Below, one piece after another: positions 25,394 to 32,469 of a DNA stretch of 37,400 bases. The notes under the pieces were generated by a model. It searched no databases, was not told where the DNA came from, and saw only the letters and a list, made by a program, of their open reading frames with translations. The stretch comes from Pseudomonadota bacterium (GTDB taxonomy: Bacteria > Pseudomonadota > Gammaproteobacteria > Xanthomonadales > Xanthomonadaceae), in assembly GCA_023395465.1 (NCBI GenBank), contig JAEWZE010000156.1:1-37400 (forward strand). Direction: 5' to 3'. The first letter of the stretch is position 1, and every line of letters begins with the position of its first letter. Position numbers and translations under genes: made by a program.

Positions 25394-25403
25394 ATGCTAG
25401 CAT
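25394..25403. promoter_or_regulatory. Palindromic divergent extended -10 for the MOSC and amidase genes
   Basis: ATGCTAGCAT is its own reverse complement. Read either way it contains TGCTAGCAT, an extended -10 (TGn-TAGCAT). On each side exactly 6 nt separate the hexamer from an ATG: 25387 (minus) and 25410 (plus). The genes are only 22 bp apart, so both transcripts would start at or next to their ATG. No -35 is visible on either strand. Confidence 0.55.
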
Positions 25404-25409
25404 CGGCCG

Positions 25410-25979
25410 ATGCGTCCACTCCCGCGCGACACCGGCATCGACATCCAGCACCTGCCCTATGTCGACCGCCTGCAATCGCGTGCCCTCGAGGCGGTGGAAC
25501 TGGTGGTGATCCACTGCACCGAACTGCCCGACCTGGCCACTGCACGCGAGTACGGCGAGCGCGCGCTCTACGACGCAGGCACCGGCAACAGCGGCCACTG
25601 GTACATCGATCGCGACGGACGCATCGTCGAGTACGTGCCCGCCACGCGCATCGCCCACCACGTGCGCGGACGCAACGCCGACTCGGTGGGTATCGAACTG
25701 GTCAATCGCGGCCGCTGGCCGCACTGGCTCCACGCCGGCCACCAGGCCATGGACGAACCCTATCCCGAAGCGCAGCTCGAAGCGCTGCTGGCGCTGCTCG
25801 CCCGGTTGCGCGCCACCCTGCCCGCGCTCGACACCATCGCCGGGCACGAGGACCTCGACACCACGCGCGTGCCGGCGAGCGACGATGCGTGCGTGCTGGT
25901 GCCGCGCAAGCGCGACCCCGGGCCGCTGTTTCCCTGGCCGCGGGTGCTGGCCGCGTGCGGGCTGCGCCGGATCCCGTAA
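25410..25979 (+). CDS. N-acetylmuramoyl-L-alanine amidase, Amidase_2 family
   Basis: A 189-aa zinc amidase that cuts the bond between muramic acid and the stem peptide. Zinc ligands: His35 in VVIHCTE, a second in the conserved GHEDL/KRDPGP segment. GNSGHWYIDRDGRIVEYVP and SVGIELVNRG are typical of the family. No signal peptide is seen, so it should work in the cytoplasm on recycled muropeptides, like AmpD. An 18-residue insertion between GHEDL and KRDPGP differs from AmpD, so I do not use that symbol. The start ATG 25410 is presumed leaderless. AmpD-type activity would affect beta-lactamase induction, as CreBC does. Confidence 0.87.
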   Translation: MRPLPRDTGIDIQHLPYVDRLQSRALEAVELVVIHCTELPDLATAREYGERALYDAGTGNSGHWYIDRDGRIVEYVPATRIAHHVRGRNADSVGIELVNRGRWPHWLHAGHQAMDEPYPEAQLEALLALLARLRATLPALDTIAGHEDLDTTRVPASDDACVLVPRKRDPGPLFPWPRVLAACGLRRIP

Positions 25980-26009
25980 CCGCCCCGCCGGCGCCGCGGT
26001 GGCGGCCCG

Positions 26010-26015
26010 TATAAT
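26010..26015 (+). promoter_or_regulatory. -10 element of the tesB operon
   Basis: A perfect TATAAT, 8 bases before the tesB ATG at 26024 (spacer CCCGCGCC). Transcription would begin within two or three bases of the start codon. There is no Shine-Dalgarno and no -35 match. Confidence 0.65.
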
Positions 26016-26023
26016 CCCGCGCC

Positions 26024-26923
26024 ATGACTTCCACCGTGTCCGAACTGATCGAACTGCTATCGCTGGAGCGGCTGGAGGACGACCTGTTCCGCGGCCAGAG
26101 CCGCGACATCGGCACCCGCTACGTCTTCGGCGGCCAGGTGCTGGGACAGGCGCTGTCGGCGGCCCAGGCGACGATGCCCGAACCGCGCCCCGCGCATTCG
26201 CTGCACGCCTACTTCCTGCGCGCCGGCGACGTCGAGCATCCCATCGTCTACCACGTCGACCGCACCCGCGATGGCGGCAGCTTTTCGGTGCGCCGCGTCA
26301 CTGCGATCCAGCACGGCAAAGTGATCTTCTTCTGCGCGGCCTCCTTCCAGGAAGCCGAGGGCGGCGCCGAACACCAGCCGCCGATGCCGCAGGTGCCGGG
26401 GCCGGACGACATCCGTCCGCCCGAGCCGCCGCCGCCCGAGGTGCTGGCCACGCTGCCGAGCAAGGTGCGCCGCTGGCTCGACCGCTCCGGCCCGTTCGAG
26501 TTCCGCCAGGTGCATCCGCGCAACGACCTGGAACCTGCGCGCCAGCCGCCGTTCAACCACGTCTGGTTCCGGCTGTCCGAGCGCGTCGGCGACGGACCCG
26601 AGCTGCACCGTGCGCTGCTGGCCTACGCCTCGGACTTCCACCTGCTCGGCACCGCCACGTTCCCGCACGGCATCAGCTACTACCAGCCCAACGTGCAGAT
26701 GGCCTCGCTCGACCACGCGCTGTGGTTCCATCGCCCGTTCCGCGCCGACGAATGGCTGCTGTACGCGATCGACAGCCCCAGCGCGCAGGGGTCGCGCGGA
26801 CTGGCGCGCGGACAGATCTTCTCGCGCGACGGACGGCTGGTGGCCAGCACCGCGCAGGAAGGGCTGATCCGGGTGGTGCCCGAGGCCGCCCGCGATCCGG
26901 CCGCGACCGGAGACGCCAGGTGA
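26024..26923 (+). CDS. tesB: Acyl-CoA thioesterase II
   Basis: A 299-aa double hot-dog thioesterase (E. coli TesB 286) that hydrolyses medium- and long-chain acyl-CoA to fatty acid and CoA. Visible landmarks: FGGQVLGQALSAA in the first hot dog, YASDFHLLGTA holding the catalytic Asp, and STAQEGLIR with the catalytic Gln. A Pro-rich linker (PPEPPPPE, about residue 127) joins the domains. It is the first gene of a three-gene unit with the DUF2007 protein (45 bp further) and the sigma factor. Confidence 0.94.
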   Translation: MTSTVSELIELLSLERLEDDLFRGQSRDIGTRYVFGGQVLGQALSAAQATMPEPRPAHSLHAYFLRAGDVEHPIVYHVDRTRDGGSFSVRRVTAIQHGKVIFFCAASFQEAEGGAEHQPPMPQVPGPDDIRPPEPPPPEVLATLPSKVRRWLDRSGPFEFRQVHPRNDLEPARQPPFNHVWFRLSERVGDGPELHRALLAYASDFHLLGTATFPHGISYYQPNVQMASLDHALWFHRPFRADEWLLYAIDSPSAQGSRGLARGQIFSRDGRLVASTAQEGLIRVVPEAARDPAATGDAR

Positions 26924-26968
26924 CGCTGCGGCCGCAGCCGATGCGCCGCCACGGGCGCGTGTCCTGAC

Positions 26969-27787
26969 ATGCGCCAGGTCTTCAGCAGCGCGCGGATCGA
27001 GAACGTGCAGGCGGTGGCTAAGCTGCTCGCCGGCGAAGGCATCGAGGTGCGGGTCGAGGATGGCCAGCGTTACCGGCGCTCGATCCGCGGCGGCTTCAGC
27101 TACCGCGACAGCGGCGACGTCTCCTCGCGCGCCTCGGTGTGGGTGGTGCGCTCGGACGACCAGCCGCGTGCCCGGCAGCTGCTGCACGAGGCCGGCCTGC
27201 TCGAGGCCACGCCCGCCAATCCCTCCAGCTTCCTGCCGGCGACCGGGCATGCCGCGCGTTCCGGCTCGCCGAACCGGCGCGCGCGGTTCGGCCTGGGCAT
27301 GCTCGTCGTCGCGGCGGCGGCGCTGGCGATGTGGCTCAACCAGTTCCGCAATCCCGGCTGGGACCTGCCGGCGCCACGCCAAGCGACATCGGGCGAGGCC
27401 ATCCCGGCGCTGGATCCCTCGCTGCAGGCGATCAGCACCACCGATGCCGTGTACCGCATCCCAACCCCGCCCGCGCTGGCCGTGAGCCTGGCCGGGGCCG
27501 TGCAGGCGCGCGCGCCCGGCGCCGCGCTGTGCCTGTCGATCGACGGCCAGGAGCCGGACGCAGCGACGCTGGCGATGGCCGCTGCGGCTGGCCTGGATGC
27601 GGTGGCAACCCCGGCGTGCCCGGCCGGCGACCAGGCGCTGCGCGTGTCGGTCTCGGACTACCGCACCGACGGCTCAGGCGCCGGCACGATCGAGCTGGCC
27701 ACTGCCCGGGACGATGCCGCGCCCGTGGTCCGCCGGCTGGACGTGCGTCGCGAAGGCGACCGCTGGCAGTTGCCCGATACACTCTGA
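26969..27787 (+). CDS. DUF2007-type membrane protein ('pathogenicity-like' in xanthomonads)
   Basis: A 272-aa protein. Residues 1-78 look like a DUF2007 putative signal-transducing domain (VFSSARIENVQAVAKLLAGE, WVVRSDDQPRARQLL). A single helix follows at about 107-124 (FGLGMLVVAAAALAMWL), then a roughly 145-residue C-terminal part, probably periplasmic, with two cysteines. Similar proteins are annotated 'pathogenicity-like' in Xanthomonas; I know of no proven function. The sigma factor gene starts 55 bp downstream, so the membrane-spanning protein could relay a signal to it. The start ATG 26969 has no strong ribosome site. Confidence 0.75.
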   Translation: MRQVFSSARIENVQAVAKLLAGEGIEVRVEDGQRYRRSIRGGFSYRDSGDVSSRASVWVVRSDDQPRARQLLHEAGLLEATPANPSSFLPATGHAARSGSPNRRARFGLGMLVVAAAALAMWLNQFRNPGWDLPAPRQATSGEAIPALDPSLQAISTTDAVYRIPTPPALAVSLAGAVQARAPGAALCLSIDGQEPDAATLAMAAAAGLDAVATPACPAGDQALRVSVSDYRTDGSGAGTIELATARDDAAPVVRRLDVRREGDRWQLPDTL

Positions 27788-27842
27788 CGGTCACATCGGC
27801 CGCCAGCGCGCGTCCCGTCACGAAGCCATCCGACGAAGCCGC

Positions 27843-28979
27843 ATGTCCAACGACGCCATCGACCTGCTGATCAAGCGCGAACTGCCAGCCGCCGTGCGCG
27901 GCGACCGCGACGCCTACGGGCGCATCATCGTGGCCAGCCAGAACGCGGTCACCGCCGTGGCCCTGGCCATCACCCGCGACGTGCACACCAGCGAGGACAT
28001 CGCCCAGGAAGCCTTCCTCTCGGCCTGGCACCACCTGCCGCGGCTGAAGAACCCGTCCAGCTTCCTGCCCTGGCTGCGGCAGATCACCCGCAACCTCGCG
28101 CACGACCACCTGCGCGGGCGCCGCAACCGGATGCTCGACGGCGAGGCGGCCGACCTGGCCATCCAGCACGCCGCCGACCCGGACGGCTGCCCGCTGCAGC
28201 AGGCGCTCGATGCCGAACGCGATGCGGTGGCCGCCGACCTGATCTCCGAACTGCCGGCCGAGAGCCGCGAGGCGCTGCTGCTCTACTACCGCGAGGGGCA
28301 GAGTTCCAAGCAGGTGGCGATGCTGCTCGGCCTGTCCGACGCCGCCGTGCGCAAGCGCCTGTCGCGCGCGCGCCAGAGCGTGCGCGAGGACCTGCTCACC
28401 CGCTTCGCCGAGTTCGCGCGCAGCAGCGCGCCGTCGGCCGCCTTCGCCGTGGGCGTCACCGCCACGCTCGGCATCACCAAGCCCGCGGCCGCCGCCGGCG
28501 TGGGCATGGTCACCAAGTCGCTCGCCGGCAGCCTGTTCGCGCGCTTCGCACTGGGCTTTGCCGGCGCCGCCGCGGGCGGGCTGCTCGGCGGCCTGGTTGC
28601 GGCCTGGTTCGCGCGCAGCATCGTGCTCGACTATGCCGACGACGACGCCGAGCGCGGCGCGCTGCTGCAGTTCTCGCGCCGGTACATCGGACTGTCGCTG
28701 GTGATGATCGCGGCGATCATCGGCACCCACCTCGCCTTCCGCGATCCGGGCAACACCTTCATCGCCATCGCCGTCGCCCTGCTGGCCATGAACTGGCAGC
28801 TACTGGTGATCCTGCCAAGACTGATGAACCCGCTGCTGGCGCGCGACGCCCGCCGCGATCCGATCGGCGCGCGCCAGCGGCTGCTGGCGTACAGGCTGAC
28901 CTGGGGCCGCACCGGCGTGCTGATGAGCAACATCGTGGTGATCGGTTCGCTGGTCATCGCGCACCTGCATTTCGCGTGA
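27843..28979 (+). CDS. ECF-type sigma factor fused to a membrane domain
   Basis: A 378-aa protein. Region 2 is at about 18-92 (DVHTSEDIAQEAFLSAW, LKNPSSFLPWLRQITRN) and region 4 at 133-185 (LPAESREALLLYY, SSKQVAMLLGLSDAAVRKRLSRAR). An Ala-rich linker leads to four predicted transmembrane helices at about 238-257, 281-299, 305-324 and 358-375. Ordinary ECF factors end near residue 190. The membrane part may tether the factor and act as a built-in anti-sigma; this is inference. No separate anti-sigma gene is seen beside it. ATG 27843 gives a normal start; the convergent EF-hand gene follows after 247 bp. Confidence 0.88.
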   Translation: MSNDAIDLLIKRELPAAVRGDRDAYGRIIVASQNAVTAVALAITRDVHTSEDIAQEAFLSAWHHLPRLKNPSSFLPWLRQITRNLAHDHLRGRRNRMLDGEAADLAIQHAADPDGCPLQQALDAERDAVAADLISELPAESREALLLYYREGQSSKQVAMLLGLSDAAVRKRLSRARQSVREDLLTRFAEFARSSAPSAAFAVGVTATLGITKPAAAAGVGMVTKSLAGSLFARFALGFAGAAAGGLLGGLVAAWFARSIVLDYADDDAERGALLQFSRRYIGLSLVMIAAIIGTHLAFRDPGNTFIAIAVALLAMNWQLLVILPRLMNPLLARDARRDPIGARQRLLAYRLTWGRTGVLMSNIVVIGSLVIAHLHFA

Positions 28980-29141
28980 CGCGGCGGCCACGCGGCTGAC
29001 CGCAGACAAGGGCATCCGCACGTCCGGGGAGAAGGCGGGCACGGTTGCCGGAGGTCCAGCGCGGGTTCGACCGGCGCCGCGTCCCGGCGACCCGCGTCGG
29101 GCACTGCGACAGCGCATCGCCGGGGAGAGGAATCCGGACCG

Positions 29142-29163
29142 GTAGCGACCCCGGCCACCGGTC
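29142..29163 (+). repeat. GTAG-type REP-like element
   Basis: GTAGCGACC at 29142 leads into an imperfect stem: GACC-CC-GG on the left pairs with CC-GGTC on the right (loop CCA, two-base bulge). It lies between the convergent sigma-factor and EF-hand genes and shares the 8-mer GTAGCGAC with the element at 13755. Bulged palindromes after GTAG are typical of REP sequences. Confidence 0.35.
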
Positions 29164-29170
29164 TGGCGGA

Positions 29171-29203
29171 CAACAAGAAAGGCCCGCGTCAGGGACGCGG
29201 GCC
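29171..29203 (-). terminator. Rho-independent terminator of the EF-hand gene
   Basis: GGCCCGCGTC (29181-29190) and GACGCGGGCC (29194-29203) form a perfect 10-bp stem with a 3-nt loop. On the minus strand it is followed by TTTCTTGTTG. It lies 23 bp after the EF-hand stop and is the most convincing terminator in the window. Confidence 0.85.
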
Positions 29204-29226
29204 TCGAAACCATGTGGCGAACGGAA

Positions 29227-29889
29227 TCAGCGCTTCTTCGGCTGCAGCTCGTCGCGGCTCAGGAAGCCGTCACGGTTGTCGTCCATCCAGGCGAACCGGC
29301 CCGACAGCCGCTGCATCTTCTCTTCGACCTCGACCCGGCTGAGCTTGCCGTCGCCGTTGAGGTCGGCGGCGGCGAAACGCTCGTCGAAGCGCTTGCGCAT
29401 CTGCGCTTCGCGCTGCGGGCGCTGGCGTTCGTGCCAGGCACGGATCTCGCCGCGGACGAGGTAGCCGTCGCTGTTGCCGTCGATCTGTGCGAAGTCCTGG
29501 GCCAGGAGGTTGGTGCGCTGTCCGCGAATGGTGCCCGCGGCATCGACTTCGACCCGGCTCAGGCGGCCGTCGCCGTCGGTATCCAGGCGGGCGGCGTCAT
29601 GGTGGCCACGCTGGCCGCGATGCTGCGCGCCCTTTCCGCCATGGCGGCCGTGGCGGTGCTGCGGACGCTCGCTGGCGTCGAGGCGGCCGTCTCCGTTGCG
29701 GTCGAGGCGGTCGAAGCGCTGCGCCAGGCGCGGGAACGCGGCGGCTTCGGCCCGGTCGATCGCGCCGTCGCCGTTGGCGTCGAGCGTGGCCTTGGGGCCG
29801 CGCTGCGCGGTGTCCGCCGGTTCGGCGGCGGTGGCGGTGGCGGCCAGGACGGCAAGCGCCAGCGCGGTGAACAGGATCCTGTGCTTCAT
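29227..29889 (-). CDS. Exported six-EF-hand calcium-binding protein
   Basis: A 220-aa protein with a signal peptide (about 1-22, ending ATATAA). Six 12-residue EF loops begin at Asp37, Asp63, Asp103, Asp137, Asp176 and Asp203; each has D-x-(N/D)-x-D-G with a final Glu (for example DRNGDGRLDASE), apart from small changes such as DGNSDGY and DDNRDGF. A His/Arg/Gly-rich stretch (79-98) separates loops 2 and 3. ATG 29889 with GAGGAA upstream gives a clean signal peptide. It is likely a periplasmic or outer-surface Ca2+ buffer or sensor; no enzymatic domain is present. It diverges from bpt and ends in a strong terminator. Confidence 0.9.
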   Translation of the reverse strand: MKHRILFTALALAVLAATATAAEPADTAQRGPKATLDANGDGAIDRAEAAAFPRLAQRFDRLDRNGDGRLDASERPQHRHGRHGGKGAQHRGQRGHHDAARLDTDGDGRLSRVEVDAAGTIRGQRTNLLAQDFAQIDGNSDGYLVRGEIRAWHERQRPQREAQMRKRFDERFAAADLNGDGKLSRVEVEEKMQRLSGRFAWMDDNRDGFLSRDELQPKKR

Positions 29890-30027
29890 GGGAGGGTTCC
29901 TCGGGATGCGGCACCAGCGCCGCCGTGCATCCGTCAACGCCCCGATCGCGCCCGCCGTTGACTCCGCGCCGTCCCGGTTCAGCTGGCGGACACCCGCCGG
30001 TTCGCGGCGCCTGCGACGGCGGCGCAG

Positions 30028-30033
30028 TATGCT
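30028..30033 (+). promoter_or_regulatory. Possible -10 element of bpt
   Basis: TATGCT lies 9 nt before the bpt ATG (30043), with the spacer GCCCGCGCC almost the same as before tesB. No Shine-Dalgarno is present, so a near-leaderless mRNA is likely. Confidence 0.45.
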
Positions 30034-30042
30034 GCCCGCGCC

Positions 30043-30765
30043 ATGGGCGAGAACGACAACCTCCGGCTGTTCCACACCGGCGAGCACGCCTGCGGGTACT
30101 GGCCCGAGCGGGTGGCGCGCGACCTGGTGTTCGATCCCCACGACGGGCGCCTGGCCGCGTTCTATCCGCAGGCGCTGCAGTGGGGGTTCCGCCGCTCGGG
30201 CGACATCGTCTATCGCCCGCACTGCGTCGGTTGCCGCGCCTGTGTCGCGGTCCGGATTCCGGTCGAGGAATTCCGTCCCGATCGCAGCCAGCGCCGCTGC
30301 CTGGCGCGCAACGCAGCGATCGAGGCACGCATCCTGCCCGCGCAGCGCAGCGACGAAGGACTCGCGCTGTACCAGCGCTACCTGGCCGCGCGCCATCGCG
30401 GCGGCGGCATGGACGGCCACGGCGCGCACGAGTTCGACCAGTTCCTGGTCGGCAGCTGGGCCAACACGCGGTTCATGGAGCTGCGCGAGCACGGCCGGCT
30501 GCTGGCCGTGGCGGTGACCGACATCGACGCGACGGCCATGTCGGCCGTGTACACCTTCTATGATCCCGAGCTGGCAGCGCGCGGCCTGGGCACGCTGGCG
30601 ATCCTGCGCCAGATCGACTGGGCGCTGCGCGAGCGGCGCCGCCACCTCTACCTCGGCTACTGGATCGCGGGACACGACAAGATGGACTACAAGCGCAGGT
30701 TCCACCCGCTGGAAGGCTTCGACGGGCGGCAGTGGCGCCCGTTCGACGCGATCGCGCCGGCATGA
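30043..30765 (+). CDS. bpt: Aspartate/glutamate leucyltransferase
   Basis: A 240-aa aminoacyl-tRNA-protein transferase that adds Leu to N-terminal Asp or Glu and so marks proteins for ClpS/ClpAP (bacterial N-end rule). It has the ATE N-terminal cysteine motif (ACGYWPE), a second Cys pair (HCVGCRACVAVRI), the helix QRRCLARN, and the C-terminal GNAT-like fold with YTFYDPE, GLGTLAILRQI and YLGYWIAGHDKMDYK. Length fits the Bpt class (about 235-250). Its stop overlaps the next gene as ATGA. Confidence 0.95.
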   Translation: MGENDNLRLFHTGEHACGYWPERVARDLVFDPHDGRLAAFYPQALQWGFRRSGDIVYRPHCVGCRACVAVRIPVEEFRPDRSQRRCLARNAAIEARILPAQRSDEGLALYQRYLAARHRGGGMDGHGAHEFDQFLVGSWANTRFMELREHGRLLAVAVTDIDATAMSAVYTFYDPELAARGLGTLAILRQIDWALRERRRHLYLGYWIAGHDKMDYKRRFHPLEGFDGRQWRPFDAIAPA

Positions 30766-32000
30766 GTCGCCGCCACGCTCCCGCGCTGGCCGCGATCGTC
30801 CTGTCCGCGCTGGCGCTGGCCGGCTGCCTGCGCGTCAACGTCCACGGTACCCCGCCGCAGTCCGGTTCCCCGATGCCCGATCCCGCCCCGCTCCGCGTCG
30901 CCAGCTACAACGTTTCGCTCTACGACGAGGACACGGGCGGACTCGTGCGCCGGCTGGAGCTGGGCAACGCGCAGGCGCGGCGCATCGCCGCGGTGCTGCA
31001 GAAGGTGCGGCCGGACATCGTCCTGCTCAACGAGTTCGACCACGACGCCGACGGCCGCGCGGCCGACCTGTTCCAGCGCCGCTACCTCGAGCAACCGCAG
31101 CCCGGCGGCGGCGATGCGCTGCAGTACCCGTACCGCTACCTGGCGCCGGTCAACACCGGCGTGCCCAGCGGCCTCGACCTGGACAACAGCGGCCGCGTCG
31201 GCGGCGAGGGGCGCGATCGCGGCAACGATGCCTGGGGCTACGGCCTGCACCCGGGCCAGTACGGCATGCTGCTGCTGTCGAAGTACCCGATCGATGCGGC
31301 GCAGGCCCGCAGTTTCCAGCGGCTGGAATGGAGCGCGATGCCCGGCGCGCGCCGGCCGGTCGATCCGGCCACCGGCCGTCCGTTCCACAGCGACGGGGTC
31401 TGGCGCCGGCTGCGGCTGTCGTCCAAGTCGCACTGGGACGTGCCGGTGCGCACGCCGCTGGGCGTGGTGCACCTGCTGGCCTCGCATCCCACGCCGCCGG
31501 CGTTCGACGGGCCGGAGAAGCGCAACGTGCTGCGCAACCACGACGAGATCCGGCTCTGGCACGAGTACCTCACGCCAGCGGCCGGCCAGGCGGCGTGGCT
31601 GTGCGACGACGCGGGTCGCTGCGGTGGCCTGGATCCGGACGCGCGCTTCGTGATCCTGGGCGACCTCAACAACGACCCGGTCGACGGTGCCGGCGACCAT
31701 GCCGCGATCGTGTCGCTGATCGAGCACCCGCGCGTCCTGCGGCACGCGCCGCCGGCCAGCCAGGGCGCTGCGCAGGCCGCGGCCACCGACGGCGGCAACG
31801 CCGAGCACCGCGGCGCGCATGCGCACGACACCGGCCGCTTCGGACCGCGGGTGGGCAACCTGCGCCTGGACTACGTCCTACCCTCGGCCGGATTCCGCCT
31901 GGCCGGATCCGGCGTGTTCTGGCCGCCCGCCGGACACCCCGACGAGGACATCGCCGCGGCCAGCGACCACCACCTGGTGTGGGTGGACCTGCTGGACTGA
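30762..32000 (+). CDS. Endonuclease/exonuclease/phosphatase-family lipoprotein
   Basis: A 412-aa protein. A signal peptide with lipobox LALAGC near residue 22 predicts a lipid anchor. The EEP fold is shown by VASYNVSLYDED, VLLNEFDHD (metal-binding Glu), LASHPTPP, LGDLNNDP and SDHHLVWVDL, the last holding the catalytic His. Such exported enzymes cut phosphodiesters, either extracellular DNA or phospholipid/sphingomyelin-type substrates; the sequence does not decide. ATG 30762 overlaps the bpt stop. An ATG about ten codons upstream would spoil the signal peptide. Confidence 0.88.
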   Translation: MSRRHAPALAAIVLSALALAGCLRVNVHGTPPQSGSPMPDPAPLRVASYNVSLYDEDTGGLVRRLELGNAQARRIAAVLQKVRPDIVLLNEFDHDADGRAADLFQRRYLEQPQPGGGDALQYPYRYLAPVNTGVPSGLDLDNSGRVGGEGRDRGNDAWGYGLHPGQYGMLLLSKYPIDAAQARSFQRLEWSAMPGARRPVDPATGRPFHSDGVWRRLRLSSKSHWDVPVRTPLGVVHLLASHPTPPAFDGPEKRNVLRNHDEIRLWHEYLTPAAGQAAWLCDDAGRCGGLDPDARFVILGDLNNDPVDGAGDHAAIVSLIEHPRVLRHAPPASQGAAQAAATDGGNAEHRGAHAHDTGRFGPRVGNLRLDYVLPSAGFRLAGSGVFWPPAGHPDEDIAAASDHHLVWVDLLD

Positions 32001-32087
32001 GCGTCGGGACTCCGCTCCAGCGGCCGCGCGAGGCGATCGCGCGCAGGACGGCCCCCGATCCGCCCGGACTGGCCCGGCAGCGCCGGC

Positions 32088-32429
32088 TCAGGTCGGCTGC
32101 GCGTCGGCCTCGCCCGCGTCCTTTGCCGGCGCGTCGGCCGGTTCGGGCGCCGCAGGCAGATGCGGTCGGAAGCCGAAGCTTCCGGACTGCTGGCTCGAAA
32201 CGATCATGCGTACCATGCTGGTGGGCACCAGCAGGTCGAGCGTGACCTCCTCGGCTTCCGCGGTCACCGCCGACATCGTCATCTCGATGAAGACGCCAGC
32301 GGTATCGATCTCGCGACAGACCACGTGCGGACCACCCGGATTGTCCTGCAGGTAGGGCTTGATCGCATCGCCCAGGGCTTCCAGCGCCTGCGGGTAGAAG
32401 AACACGGCGTAGCCGCTGCTGCCTTTCAT
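32088..32429 (-). CDS. Conserved-looking small protein of unknown function
   Basis: A 113-aa protein that I do not recognise. It starts MKGSSGYAVFFYPQALEALG, has no signal peptide or membrane helix, and is mixed alpha/beta with a central VVCREIDTAGVFIEM and DLLVPTSMVRMIVS. The last 25 residues are a Pro/Ala/Glu-rich tail that looks disordered. GGAG lies 5 nt before ATG 32429, and the gene sits 40 bp after purT on the same strand, so it is probably co-transcribed with it. Cytoplasmic by prediction; role unknown. Confidence 0.75.
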   Translation of the reverse strand: MKGSSGYAVFFYPQALEALGDAIKPYLQDNPGGPHVVCREIDTAGVFIEMTMSAVTAEAEEVTLDLLVPTSMVRMIVSSQQSGSFGFRPHLPAAPEPADAPAKDAGEADAQPT

Positions 32430-32469
32430 GGTTGCTCCAGTGGGGGAAGGCGCGCGCGCCGGTCAGGCG

